Under the pieces are notes generated by a model that saw nothing but the letters and a program-made list of their open reading frames with translations, had not been told where the DNA came from and ran no database searches. Shown here one piece after another: positions 33,672 to 41,731 of a stretch of 64,000 nt of DNA; within the stretch, counting starts at the first letter, position 1, and the number at the start of each line of letters is the position of its first letter. The stretch is taken from the IMG/VR virus record IMGVR_UViG_3300027736_000024, positions 62,001-126,000 of that record. One strand, written 5' to 3'. Source of the stretch: a virus. The translations under genes were made by a program, and so were the position numbers.

Positions 33672-34413
33672 GACTTATAATTTTACTAAAGAGAATATGC
33701 AGAAAGGAGTCCGACCAGAAGAATGGTGGCATAAAGGACTTCAATTATCAGAACAACAAGTAAGGGAAGCTATGGCTAATAGTCGTAGTAATAAAGAAGC
33801 TGCTAGATGGTTAGGTATAACTGATATAACATATAAAAAATATGCAAATAGTTATATTGATGAAACTACAGGAAAAACCCTATTCCAATTACACATGAAT
33901 CAGTCAGGTAAAGGTATGCCAAAAAATTGGGTAGGAGGTAAATGGAAAAAAAGTTTAGATGAGATGTTAGTAGAGAATCAACCTATTAATTCTAAAAGAA
34001 TAGGAAGATTAAAAGAGCTACTAATGATAGATGGCAGACTTGGATATCAATGCTCAGCATGTAAATATGCAGAGAAGAGATTAACTGATATGAAAGTTCC
34101 TCTATTACTTAATTTTAAAAATAATATAAAGAGTGATTGGAGAATAGAAAATCTTCAATGGCTTTGTTATAACTGTCATTTTCTTTTTGTAGGAGATATC
34201 TTTAGTAATAAGATGCTACAAAAAGTTGAAGCACTTCCATTACACACAGAAGGAATGAAAGAAGAAGTTCAAGAAGTTTATCAACTTGATGACTTTTACT
34301 ATGAACATTTAAAGAAATTAGGCCTAGATAATCAAGGCGATATTTTATTTAAAGATCCTGATATTGTTGACTTTGAAGATGACAGAGACGAGTTTATTGA
34401 TATCCGCACATAA
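33664..34413 (+). CDS. HNH-like zinc-fold protein with N-terminal HTH, active site degenerate
   Basis: 249 residues, GTG start inside the upstream gene. Residues 39-62 (NKEAARWLGITDITYKKYA) look like a helix-turn-helix. The middle has a split zinc site, CSACK and CYNCH, framing IENLQWLC, the usual end of an HNH finger; but the expected His-bearing catalytic strand reads LLLNFKNNIKSDWR, so cleavage activity may be lost. It could be a homing-endonuclease relic turned DNA-binding regulator. The C-terminus is strongly acidic (DFEDDRDEFIDI). Confidence 0.7.
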   Translation: MSKTYNFTKENMQKGVRPEEWWHKGLQLSEQQVREAMANSRSNKEAARWLGITDITYKKYANSYIDETTGKTLFQLHMNQSGKGMPKNWVGGKWKKSLDEMLVENQPINSKRIGRLKELLMIDGRLGYQCSACKYAEKRLTDMKVPLLLNFKNNIKSDWRIENLQWLCYNCHFLFVGDIFSNKMLQKVEALPLHTEGMKEEVQEVYQLDDFYYEHLKKLGLDNQGDILFKDPDIVDFEDDRDEFIDIRT

Positions 34414-34561
34414 CTTATTGATAATCAATCACTTGCAACTGATTGATTTCCAACCACTTATAACTAATTGATTTTCAATCGACAATTTTTGTAAAAGGCT
34501 AAAATAAATTTTTTTGTTTCAGCAGAATGGTATAATTTTACCATATAACAAATCAATCAAG
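34411..34561 (+). promoter_or_regulatory. Early-type promoter with tandem ATTGATT-TCAAT repeats, copy A
   Basis: Three roughly 25-base units (cores TTGATAATCAA, TTGATTTCCAA, TTGATTTTCAA) are followed by a conserved block: CTAAAATAAATTTTTTTG, about 15 bases, then TATAATTTTAC and AACAAATCAATCAAG just before the ATG. The same arrangement precedes the genes at 39805, 41732, 55232 and 56323. The -7-like TATAATTTTA approaches the Bacteroidota TAnnTTTG box. It drives the RadA-like gene. Confidence 0.75.
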
Positions 34562-35422
34562 ATGAAAACATTAGTAACAAAACAAAAGTATCTTAATCCA
34601 GAAACAGGCAAATTAGTAGGTTATGTTAGAGCTAAGACTTTAGGTCTTATTCCTGGATCTATTCCAAAAGAAACAGTAATAGAGTCTAATGAAGACTTTC
34701 AAGTTGAGACTGTTCGTATAACAGATCTTGAATTCAATGACAAATTATTTGTTCCTGTTTCCACTGGAAATAATAACCTAAATAAATTTATCTCTTCAGA
34801 CGGAGGTTTCATGCCTGCTACAAATATTATCTTAATCGGTACTCCAGGTATCGGTAAGTCTACTGTAGGCATGGATATGATCGTTCGTGCTAAACGTCAA
34901 GGTAAAAAAGTTTTGTTTATCTCTGGCGAGATGAATAGAATAGACATGTTTAGATATTGCAGACGCTTTCCTTCTTTTGGTGAACTAGATATTCTTTTTG
35001 TATCTGACTACATTAAGTCAAATCCTGTAAAAGCAATAGAGAAAGTTCTTCAGAATGGTTATGATCTAGTCCTAGTAGATTCTTGGGCTGAAGTATGCAG
35101 AACTGTAAAAGACTTTTCTGGAATGAGTACTACTAAAGCCGAGAGTTGGATTTTAGATCTTATGGAAAATCATAATGAAGCTAGAAACAATGCAAATCTT
35201 CACACATGTTTCTTAATCATTCAACAAGTTACCAAGTCAGGAGAATTTGTTGGATCTAACAGACTTAAGCACATGACATCCGCTATGCTTGAAATGTATC
35301 GTGATCGTGCCGAGGATAAAAATGTTATGGAGTTTAGTAAGAATCGTGTAGGTAGTGCTGGTGACGGTATCTCCTTCAAAATATCTAAAGACAAAGTAAC
35401 CTATTCAAAAATTGTAAGATAA
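34562..35422 (+). CDS. RadA/Sms-like RecA-superfamily ATPase
   Basis: 286 residues from the ATG at 34562; the upstream in-frame alternative at 34514 is inside the promoter and rejected. Walker A GTPGIGKST, Walker B DLVLVDSW, an LIIQQVTKSGEFVGSNRLKHM segment (RecA L2-like) and a KNRVGS motif corresponding to the RadA KNRFG box. The zinc finger and Lon-like C-terminal domain of bacterial RadA are missing. It probably acts in recombination or branch migration, or as a DnaB-like helicase core. It starts right after a strong promoter and uses more C-ending codons than its neighbours. Confidence 0.85.
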   Translation: MKTLVTKQKYLNPETGKLVGYVRAKTLGLIPGSIPKETVIESNEDFQVETVRITDLEFNDKLFVPVSTGNNNLNKFISSDGGFMPATNIILIGTPGIGKSTVGMDMIVRAKRQGKKVLFISGEMNRIDMFRYCRRFPSFGELDILFVSDYIKSNPVKAIEKVLQNGYDLVLVDSWAEVCRTVKDFSGMSTTKAESWILDLMENHNEARNNANLHTCFLIIQQVTKSGEFVGSNRLKHMTSAMLEMYRDRAEDKNVMEFSKNRVGSAGDGISFKISKDKVTYSKIVR

Positions 35423-35433
35423 AAATAAAAGTT

Positions 35434-35928
35434 ATGAATAACATAATCAAAGAAAAAAAATCAATTACTGATCAAGTAATCAATCAGGGTTCTGCGATCA
35501 AATTAAATGGAGATCATAATAACTGTACAGTGTTATCTCTTGCAGCGGCAACTAACATGTCTTATGATCGAGCTTACATTGTAGCCGAAAAAATATGGTC
35601 TAGAAAAATAAAAAAAGGAGTTAAGACTAAAGAGATATCAAATTTTTTTAATACAAATAGCGTTCTAGTAAATGATATTGATCAAAAATTTATTGGTAAA
35701 AAAGTCGAAGTTAAAAGTGCCTATCTTTATAAGAAAACCGGTAAAGTAAATTTTTGCCAAATGAGTTTAAGTACATTTGCTAAACAATACTCTAAAGGAG
35801 TTTATTATATTCTTGTTAGATCTCATGCATTAGTAATAAAAGACGGTGATATTGTAGATCATAAATCTCTTATATTAAAAAATAAGCGTAGAGTTTTAAA
35901 TGCTTGGAAAATTGAAGAAATAAAATAA
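35434..35928 (+). CDS. Possible papain-like cysteine protease
   Basis: 164 residues. NNCTVLSLAAATNMSYDRAY places a Cys at the start of a helix as in C39/papain-fold enzymes, and GVYYILVRSHALVIKDGDIVDH supplies His followed by Asp in the expected strand order. A similar layout occurs in phage proteins of unknown role. Target unknown: host, prohead or a polyprotein. Assignment is by motif order only. Confidence 0.55.
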   Translation: MNNIIKEKKSITDQVINQGSAIKLNGDHNNCTVLSLAAATNMSYDRAYIVAEKIWSRKIKKGVKTKEISNFFNTNSVLVNDIDQKFIGKKVEVKSAYLYKKTGKVNFCQMSLSTFAKQYSKGVYYILVRSHALVIKDGDIVDHKSLILKNKRRVLNAWKIEEIK

Positions 35929-35934
35929 AAAGTT

Positions 35935-36201
35935 ATGACAAAAAAAGAAATGCACAAAGAAATTAATCAAAGGTTTTATGACTATCTTAATGAGAATTTT
36001 ACTGAATACGCAATTGATAGTAGCGAAGGATACGGTAGGATCTATTTAATTCCTAAATCTGGAAACATAAATAATGCGATCGAGTATCATCAATCAAGAC
36101 ACGATCTATGCTGCGTCAATTGGTCAGAAGAGAAAACAAAAAAAGATGTAGAGACTATGGAATTATTTCTTAATGATATTTTAAAACAATATAGTATATG
36201 A
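35935..36201 (+). CDS. Small protein of unknown function
   Basis: Not recognised. 88 residues, alpha/beta, with a basic helical start and CCVNW in the middle. Typical AAAAGTT-ATG start context; its end overlaps the next gene by 4 bases. Confidence 0.65.
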   Translation: MTKKEMHKEINQRFYDYLNENFTEYAIDSSEGYGRIYLIPKSGNINNAIEYHQSRHDLCCVNWSEEKTKKDVETMELFLNDILKQYSI

Positions 36202-36449
36202 CACAAATCAAATGGTTCGAGCCACAAGCTTACATGAGTATTAGTAATTCACACGGTATGGAAATTATGATCGATGATTCTGCAGAAGAGGTATCTTATA
36301 GATATAGTAATGAAGAACCTAACGCAGAAGTATATACTTCAGAAATACAGTATGATCAAGAAGGAGACGCTTACTTTATGGAATATATGGGCGATCGACA
36401 TAGCCGAGTAGCTAGATACTTAAGTGATTTTTTAAAAATACAAAAATAA
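36198..36449 (+). CDS. Small acidic protein of unknown function
   Basis: Not recognised. 83 residues, very acidic in the middle (DDSAEEVSYRYSNEEPNAE) and beta-prone. Such acidic early proteins are sometimes DNA mimics, but there is no specific evidence here. Confidence 0.65.
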   Translation: MTQIKWFEPQAYMSISNSHGMEIMIDDSAEEVSYRYSNEEPNAEVYTSEIQYDQEGDAYFMEYMGDRHSRVARYLSDFLKIQK

Positions 36450-36454
36450 AAGTT

Positions 36455-36784
36455 ATGACACAAACAGAAATTCAAAAATTAGCAACAGAAATTGTTGGAG
36501 ACGGACAGCAACCTAATAAGTTTTTTGTATCAATCAATCCTTATTTTGCCGATGTAAAAAATGAAGGATTTACTCCCCTTGAAGGATTCGGAGATAAAGA
36601 TTCTAGCATTTATGTATTTGATACTTTAGAAGAAGCTCAAGCTTGTTATGACGATAATGAATTAGATCAAGAATACGGAGTTGGCACAGTTACTATAGAA
36701 GACAGATTGGTTGGTACACTTAAAGAAAAACAATTAGAACTTTACATGAAACCAACATGGATAAATAGAGAATATAATTTTTAA
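36455..36784 (+). CDS. Small acidic protein of unknown function
   Basis: Not recognised. 109 residues, net acidic, with a helix (TLEEAQACYDDNELDQEYG) near residue 70. Starts in the AAAATAAAAGTT-ATG context. Confidence 0.65.
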   Translation: MTQTEIQKLATEIVGDGQQPNKFFVSINPYFADVKNEGFTPLEGFGDKDSSIYVFDTLEEAQACYDDNELDQEYGVGTVTIEDRLVGTLKEKQLELYMKPTWINREYNF

Positions 36785-36798
36785 TAAAAAAATAAGTT

Positions 36799-37008
36799 AT
36801 GAGAATACAAAAAAGCTATTTCCCAGATGAAGTATTAAGTGAGTATGAATGGTGTGAAACTTTTAAAGTTGGTAGTAGAAGACAAAAATATGATAAAGAA
36901 GATAAATCCCATGAGATGAATTCACAATTTGATTTTTCTAAATATTATTCTACTGAAGAATCTTATCTTTCTAAGATCTTAAAATATATTAACTTTATTA
37001 ATATATGA
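36799..37008 (+). CDS. Small protein of unknown function
   Basis: Not recognised. 69 residues, mixed charge, aromatic at both ends. It overlaps the SWIM-type gene by 4 bases and so is probably coupled to it. Confidence 0.6.
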   Translation: MRIQKSYFPDEVLSEYEWCETFKVGSRRQKYDKEDKSHEMNSQFDFSKYYSTEESYLSKILKYINFINI

Positions 37009-37325
37009 TAATTGTTCACACATATCAAGTTCCTTTTTTCTGGGTGGACGATAAATGTCCTTACGTTATTGAAGACGGAATCAGAAGAGATCTTCCAAGT
37101 GGAACTACTAGAAAGGATATCAAGTGGTTCAGAAGACCATATCCAGGAGGTAAAAATGAAGCATTTAAAATCCAAGTGGATTGGAATGTAGAAGGGGATA
37201 AAGATAAGAAATACAAAGTAGCCTTAGATCATAAGACATGGTCCTGCGATTGCCACTCTTTCAAATTTAGTGGAAACAAAAGAACTTGTAAGCATATAGA
37301 TAAGATCAAAGAGGAATATTTATAA
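37005..37325 (+). CDS. SWIM-type zinc-finger protein
   Basis: 106 residues. WSCDCHSFKFSGNKRTCKHI has the C-x-C-x(n)-C-x-H pattern of SWIM zinc fingers, which bind DNA or proteins. A beta-rich N-terminal part precedes it. The whole protein is little more than the finger, so it may be an adaptor. Confidence 0.75.
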   Translation: MIIVHTYQVPFFWVDDKCPYVIEDGIRRDLPSGTTRKDIKWFRRPYPGGKNEAFKIQVDWNVEGDKDKKYKVALDHKTWSCDCHSFKFSGNKRTCKHIDKIKEEYL

Positions 37326-37354
37326 CAGAACCGTGTAGCTTTAAAACCTTTACT

Positions 37355-37948
37355 ATGAATAAAAATGCAAAAGACTTTATTAAATTTGTGAAGTCAGAAT
37401 GTAAAAGTAATGGAATAAAGTGTGATCTTAGAAATACAAAGTATGTTAAATTGTCAGGAAATATAAAGTGCTCAGGATACTTTGACGAAGAAGGTCCTGC
37501 ACTTGTATGTTCAATGAATAGACCGGACTCACTAGAAATTTTAGCTCACGAGTTCGGTCACTTTACCCAGTGGATAGAGCAAATAGATCTTTGGAAAGCC
37601 GTGAATACTTCCATGCCTCTAGTGGATGGTTGGTTAAGTGGTGAGGAAGTTCCTAATATAAAAAAGCATTTGGCAGTTTGTAGGGATCTGGAATTGGATA
37701 ATGAAAAGAGGGCTGTTAAAATTATAAAAAAGTTTGATCTAGATATAGACATAGATCGGTATATCAAAAAGGCTAATGCGTACATATTTTTTTATACTAG
37801 ATTATTAGCTACTAGAAAGTGGTGTACTCCAAAGAATAGTCCATATAGTAATAATAAAATAATAGAAGTTATGCCTACATATTTTAGGCGTGATTACTCT
37901 ATAATTCCAAAAAAAATAGAAACAATTTTTATTGAGCAAGGAACCTAG
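37355..37948 (+). CDS. HExxH zinc-metalloprotease-like protein (first of a pair)
   Basis: 197 residues. LEILAHEFGHFTQW carries the HExxH zinc site at about residue 66-70; a downstream Glu or His could be the third ligand. No signal peptide, so it is cytoplasmic if active. Its neighbour is a second, shorter HExxH protein; the two may act as a pair. Target unknown. Confidence 0.65.
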   Translation: MNKNAKDFIKFVKSECKSNGIKCDLRNTKYVKLSGNIKCSGYFDEEGPALVCSMNRPDSLEILAHEFGHFTQWIEQIDLWKAVNTSMPLVDGWLSGEEVPNIKKHLAVCRDLELDNEKRAVKIIKKFDLDIDIDRYIKKANAYIFFYTRLLATRKWCTPKNSPYSNNKIIEVMPTYFRRDYSIIPKKIETIFIEQGT

Positions 37949-37950
37949 TT

Positions 37951-38340
37951 ATGAATGAAGTAATAAAACCAACTAGAAAACACGTAAATCAAATATTTGC
38001 TTGGTGTATAAAGACTTATGGTAAATCTAAATTTAATAAAGAATTACCTATAGTAGAGTTTAGAAAACAGGACTACTATACAGAAGAATGCATGGCATTC
38101 TATGATGAAATAGAATCAGTTATATTTGTAAATAAAGATCAGAATGATAATATTAATGAACTGGCTAATAGTATCATACATGAGTATGTACACTATAAAC
38201 AGAATATGAAACACTATCAGATACTAAGTCTGTATCTTCCTGATCATAAAAATCCTATGGAAATAGAGGCTAATAAAATAGCTAATAGAGATACAAAAAA
38301 ATGTCTTAAAGAACTATATAATATTCAAAGTATCAAGTAA
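37951..38340 (+). CDS. HExxH zinc-metalloprotease-like protein (second of a pair)
   Basis: 129 residues with NSIIHEYVHYKQN (HExxH) near residue 70 and PMEIEANKIA after it, a layout in which a Glu in the next helix is the third zinc ligand (gluzincin-like: E-x2-E-A). It starts 2 bases after the first HExxH gene. Not an obvious copy of it. Confidence 0.65.
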   Translation: MNEVIKPTRKHVNQIFAWCIKTYGKSKFNKELPIVEFRKQDYYTEECMAFYDEIESVIFVNKDQNDNINELANSIIHEYVHYKQNMKHYQILSLYLPDHKNPMEIEANKIANRDTKKCLKELYNIQSIK

Positions 38341-38357
38341 TTTAGATATTTATTGAT

Positions 38358-38573
38358 ATGTTATATTATGACGTCCTGGATGAGATAGCAGGTTCATCAG
38401 AAATACCAGATGAAATACATCCCCTATTCCATGTTAATCCTAGAGAGGTGTGGATAGAAATGATGGTTCAGCTTATAGAAAGAGGTGTTGTAAAAAACAG
38501 TTATAGTAATTTGCAAAGCTACTCTACTATTTGGGAGGGTATGTTATATACTAAATTTAGTACCGTAAATTAA
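38358..38573 (+). CDS. Small acidic protein of unknown function
   Basis: Not recognised. 71 residues, acidic, helical. A GATATTTAT motif lies 13 bases before the ATG. Confidence 0.6.
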   Translation: MLYYDVLDEIAGSSEIPDEIHPLFHVNPREVWIEMMVQLIERGVVKNSYSNLQSYSTIWEGMLYTKFSTVN

Positions 38574-38578
38574 ATTAA

Positions 38579-38869
38579 ATGCTTTTACAACAACAGATTA
38601 ATGATAGTTTCGTTCAGAGTCATTTGATGGAATATGGAATATTAGGATTCGTAGCTTTTATTTTAGGATATTTTGCTTGGATTCAATATAAAAGGCTTGT
38701 TAAAAAGAATGACGATTTAGAAGTTAAAATAGATAGACTACAAATTGAAATGATGGGACTTTTAGTTGATGAAAGAGATCGTCTAGCCCAATTAATAAGA
38801 GATAATACGGCGGCTCTTCAAGAACTGCAGAAAACTATATTTAAATACATGGTTAAAAAAGGAGAGTGA
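38579..38869 (+). CDS. Membrane-anchored coiled-coil protein
   Basis: 96 residues: one membrane span at about 17-36 (YGILGFVAFILGYFAW) followed by a long charged coiled coil to the end. Topology like i-spanins or phage holin-accessory proteins. Not recognised as a family. Confidence 0.65.
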   Translation: MLLQQQINDSFVQSHLMEYGILGFVAFILGYFAWIQYKRLVKKNDDLEVKIDRLQIEMMGLLVDERDRLAQLIRDNTAALQELQKTIFKYMVKKGE

Positions 38870-39177
38870 TGGATTTCAAAACACGTTCTTTAATTAAAAT
38901 GGCAGATAAGTTAATTAAATCCCATGATGCTAAAGAACATTTTGATAAATCTCAAAAAGAAAAAGACTATATTAAAAAAGTAAGTATACTTAAAGAAATC
39001 CTAACTACAGAATATAAATTTGCTAATCAACATAAAGTACTCCATCCAGAATATCGGATAAAATTAGAAGTCATTAATAAGCATATAGACTATATAAAGA
39101 AGATCCAGAATAATAAAACACTAGATACTTCGGATAAGCAGATCATAGATCAATTAATGAACAAGTACAGTGGTTAA
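38869..39177 (+). CDS. Helical protein of unknown function
   Basis: 102 residues, Lys-rich and helical throughout. The ATG at 38869 shares a base with the upstream TGA stop; an in-frame GTG sits three bases earlier. Possible partner of the coiled-coil membrane protein before it. Confidence 0.6.
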   Translation: MDFKTRSLIKMADKLIKSHDAKEHFDKSQKEKDYIKKVSILKEILTTEYKFANQHKVLHPEYRIKLEVINKHIDYIKKIQNNKTLDTSDKQIIDQLMNKYSG

Positions 39178-39247
39178 CTAACTACAAAGAATAATTTTTT
39201 TATTGGAATTAAATAGCTTAATTTTATTTTGAAATAAAAATAATATT

Positions 39248-39343
39248 ATGAGCACTATTGACATAGTTGCAATTGTAACTATACTAGTTAATTCAGTAAT
39301 AGTTATAGGAGTTCTTGCATCTAAAAATGATAAAAAAAAGTAA
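39248..39343 (+). CDS. 31-residue membrane peptide
   Basis: A single hydrophobic span (IDIVAIVTILVNSVIVIGVL) and a Lys-rich tail. Upstream is a promoter-like stretch (AATTTTTTTATTGG, then TTAATTTTATTTTG at about 39219-39232) related to the early promoters, which supports real expression. Confidence 0.5.
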   Translation: MSTIDIVAIVTILVNSVIVIGVLASKNDKKK

Positions 39344-39348
39344 ACATT

Positions 39349-39651
39349 ATGAAAGATATTTTTTACGACATTAGTGATTTTATATGGTCCAAAGAAAATA
39401 ATTCATTTTATGCAGAAGCACCTTATCTTTATCCATTGGGAGATTATCATTCTGCTTTTCCAAACGGTAAAAGTAAATTCTATATAAAGAATTTTAAGAC
39501 TAATGACTTTCGTTCATTTATTTTTCAAGAAGAAAATATTGCTTACTATATTTTAGATCAAGAAGAAGACTACACTATAGAAGAAACTATCTGGACATAC
39601 AAAAGTGAGGACGGTATTCTCTGTCAAATATCCATTCCAACCGCTCCGTAG
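39349..39651 (+). CDS. Small acidic aromatic protein, unknown function
   Basis: Not recognised. 100 residues, rich in Tyr, Phe, Asp and Glu, probably beta-rich. Five bases after the membrane peptide. Confidence 0.65.
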   Translation: MKDIFYDISDFIWSKENNSFYAEAPYLYPLGDYHSAFPNGKSKFYIKNFKTNDFRSFIFQEENIAYYILDQEEDYTIEETIWTYKSEDGILCQISIPTAP

Positions 39652-39652
39652 C

Positions 39653-39804
39653 ATAACTGATTGATTTTCAACACTTTATAACTAATTGACTATCAACAAG
39701 TTATAACTAGTTGATTACCAATAAAAACTTTTAGAAAAGACTAAAATAAATTTTTTTATTTGAAAAATTTGTTATAATTTTACTATATAACAAATCAATC
39801 AAGT
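39653..39804 (+). promoter_or_regulatory. Early-type promoter with tandem repeats, copy B
   Basis: Three units of about 24 bases (TAACTGATTGATTTTCAAC, TAACTAATTGACTATCAAC, TAACTAGTTGATTACCAAT) are followed by AAAAACTTTTAGAAAAGAC, then AAATAAATTTTTTTATTTG, 14 bases, and TATAATTTTACTATATAAC, ending in AAATCAATCAAGT before the ATG. Confidence 0.8.
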
Positions 39805-40056
39805 ATGACTATTAAGATCTTCGTTTTTAACTACCTTACGCATGAGACAATTATTGACAACACTATTGAAGTAAATGGTGACTATGCCGTAGCAGAAGCC
39901 AATCATAAGGCTTTTAGCAAAATGTATCCAGATTGTCAAGTTAACTTTGTTATTGATAAAGACAATTTCATATTCGCTCCTCCGTATAATATGACACAGG
40001 ACGAGATCGCTTACGATGAAGGTCGCATGACTTGGAACGAGTACGTAGGTAAGTGA
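39805..40056 (+). CDS. Small protein of unknown function, frame continues past TGA
   Basis: 83 residues, alpha/beta, acidic end. Not recognised. After the TGA at 40054-40056 the same frame stays open for 30 codons to a TAA at 40147-40149 and reads like protein (acidic, with an internal Met at 40087). So it may be a stop-codon readthrough, a recent nonsense mutation, or a separate small gene. Confidence 0.65.
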   Translation: MTIKIFVFNYLTHETIIDNTIEVNGDYAVAEANHKAFSKMYPDCQVNFVIDKDNFIFAPPYNMTQDEIAYDEGRMTWNEYVGK

Positions 40057-40086
40057 TATAACGGTGCTTTAGAAAGCGATAACGAT

Positions 40087-40149
40087 ATGAGAGACACTAC
40101 CAACTATGAAGACATGGCACACACTGCATTTTATTCACAAAATCTATAA
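40087..40149 (+). CDS. Possible 20-residue peptide or readthrough extension
   Basis: ATG at 40087 in the same frame as the upstream 83-residue gene, ending at TAA 40149 just before the AAAATAAAAGTT leader of the next gene. It is either the tail of a readthrough product or a small independent ORF. Weak evidence. Confidence 0.25.
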   Translation: MRDTTNYEDMAHTAFYSQNL

Positions 40150-40160
40150 AAATAAAAGTT

Positions 40161-40388
40161 ATGAAAATCAATTTATCTAAAATCAAAATCGGAAAGCGCT
40201 ATGTCTTCAATGTATATTATGATTATGGAGCTGGCAGCGGTTCTCAAGGTAGTTATAATATTATTGGTGAAGTTAAAGAGATCAATGCTGAGTTCATTAG
40301 AGTTATACCTATGGAGAATATAGAAGAAGGAAATAGAAGGTCTGTTAAATTAAGAGGCGGATCTATAACTGAAGTAAAAACCTGCTAA
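40161..40388 (+). CDS. Small beta-rich protein, unknown function
   Basis: 75 residues; KIGKRYVFNVYYDYGAGSG and later short strands suggest a small beta barrel. Not recognised. Starts in the AAAATAAAAGTT-ATG context. Confidence 0.65.
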   Translation: MKINLSKIKIGKRYVFNVYYDYGAGSGSQGSYNIIGEVKEINAEFIRVIPMENIEEGNRRSVKLRGGSITEVKTC

Positions 40389-40400
40389 AAAATAAAAGTT

Positions 40401-40592
40401 ATGTTATACACAAAAAGAGACTTACAAAATTTAGACACGATCGAACAAGCTTGGGACGGAGACGAACTTAAGATAGAAGAGCAAGGATATAGAGTATGGC
40501 TTACGCATCCTGAAAATAGACAGTGGAATGGCGACTACACTGTAGAGACTTTAGTAAACGGTAAATGGGAACAGACAAATTATTCATTCTAA
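40401..40592 (+). CDS. Small protein of unknown function
   Basis: Not recognised. 63 residues, acidic and Trp-rich at the C-terminus (NGKWEQTNYSF). Same start context as its neighbours. Confidence 0.6.
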   Translation: MLYTKRDLQNLDTIEQAWDGDELKIEEQGYRVWLTHPENRQWNGDYTVETLVNGKWEQTNYSF

Positions 40593-40605
40593 AAAAATAA
40601 AGGTT

Positions 40606-40905
40606 ATGAAGTTTAAACAAAATTCAATCGCGTCAGCAGGTACTTCTTTTTTCGGTACCACTTTAAATGCTTCAGTTAATGAATTAATACAGATCTTTGG
40701 CAAGCCTACTATTGAAGATAATACAGGAGAAGACAAAGTAAATTTTGAGTGGGATATTGAATGCCAGGATGGAACTGTGTTTACTGTATATGATTGGAAA
40801 GAATACAGATCTATCGGTCTAGATGAACAAATAGAGTGGCATATAGGTGGAATGAGTGAAGCAGATACAGAAAAAGCAAAAAGAGAGATTAATAATTTAA
40901 AATAA
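40606..40905 (+). CDS. Conserved-looking phage protein, unknown function
   Basis: 99 residues. The order LIQIFGKPT, KVNFEWDIE, DGTVFTVYDWKEYR and EWHIGGMS matches a small family I associate with many phages and plasmids whose function is not established. Together with the next gene it forms a pair I have seen side by side. Confidence 0.7.
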   Translation: MKFKQNSIASAGTSFFGTTLNASVNELIQIFGKPTIEDNTGEDKVNFEWDIECQDGTVFTVYDWKEYRSIGLDEQIEWHIGGMSEADTEKAKREINNLK

Positions 40906-40910
40906 AAGTT

Positions 40911-41126
40911 ATGATTAAGAAAAAGAAACAAAATTCAAAAATAGAAATCGATTTAACAGGGCCAGATGGCAACGCATTTGTATTAATTGGTAAAGCCAGT
41001 AATTTAGCTAAACAGTTAGGACTGGATCAGAAAGCAATTCAAGCTGAGATGATGAGCGGTGACTATGAAAATTTAGTCAAAGTATTTGATAATCATTTTG
41101 GATCGTTTGTAACATTGTATAGATAA
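40911..41126 (+). CDS. Conserved-looking phage protein, unknown function
   Basis: 71 residues; IEIDLTGPDGNAFVLIGKA and DYENLVKVFDNHFGSFVTLY are typical of a short phage family of unknown function. Alpha/beta, cytoplasmic. Five bases after its usual partner. Confidence 0.7.
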   Translation: MIKKKKQNSKIEIDLTGPDGNAFVLIGKASNLAKQLGLDQKAIQAEMMSGDYENLVKVFDNHFGSFVTLYR

Positions 41127-41142
41127 TAAAAAAATAAAAGTT

Positions 41143-41217
41143 ATGCAGGTTACAACAATTCCAATTATAGTTTATCCAAATTTTCCTAAAGAAATTAATA
41201 CAATACATTTAAATTAA
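41143..41217 (+). CDS. 24-residue peptide
   Basis: Short ORF with the same AAAATAAAAGTT-ATG leader as the surrounding genes, which is the main reason to list it. Hydrophobic middle (IPIIVYPNF). It could also be only a leader before the gene at 41222. Confidence 0.35.
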   Translation: MQVTTIPIIVYPNFPKEINTIHLN

Positions 41218-41221
41218 AGTT

Positions 41222-41614
41222 ATGACTAAAAATTTTACAATAGCTAAACAAACTCAAGACACTTCTAAATTAACGCTTTGCACTTTAACAATCAAAGATT
41301 GGTACACAGCTAAAACTAAAATGAAAAAGATTATGCCTAAAGATCCTGAAAAGGCATTAATTATTCATAGTAAGCTAAATCCAGATTCTATAGTTACCAT
41401 AACTTGGGATAGTAAAGGTAAGCCAATGAGTAAGACATTAGTTCCAGATAATATGAGACGTGATCAGGAGCTCGTGGATGAGCTAGAAATGGAGGTTGAA
41501 TACTTCACAAAGAAGTGGTATGGTAAGATCAGTAAGGCTAAAATGGCTCAAATTCAAGCAGAAATTGAATCAGAAACACAACTTATTGATAATGAATCAG
41601 TTGTAATGGGTTGA
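41222..41614 (+). CDS. Protein of unknown function
   Basis: Not recognised. 130 residues with a basic middle and a long C-terminal helix. Its last codons overlap the start of the promoter array that serves the next gene. Confidence 0.65.
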   Translation: MTKNFTIAKQTQDTSKLTLCTLTIKDWYTAKTKMKKIMPKDPEKALIIHSKLNPDSIVTITWDSKGKPMSKTLVPDNMRRDQELVDELEMEVEYFTKKWYGKISKAKMAQIQAEIESETQLIDNESVVMG

Positions 41615-41731
41615 TTTTCAATCAGATATAACTAGTTGATTACCAATAAAAACTTTTGGAAAAGACTAAAATAAATTTTTTTATCTCGTAGAATTGTCAT
41701 AATTTTACTATGAAACAAAACAATAAAGGTT
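41609..41731 (+). promoter_or_regulatory. Early-type promoter with tandem repeats, copy C
   Basis: Two repeat units (GGGTTGATTTTCAATC and TAACTAGTTGATTACCAAT) precede AAAAACTTTTGGAAAAGAC, AAATAAATTTTTTTATCTC, 12 bases and ATAATTTTACTATGAAAC. The downstream leader ends AATAAAGGTT-ATG. Confidence 0.75.

Noticed and set aside
34514-34561. Longer start for the RadA-like gene
   Set aside because: This stretch is the -7 region and leader of the repeated promoter; the ATG at 34562 fits the other four copies.
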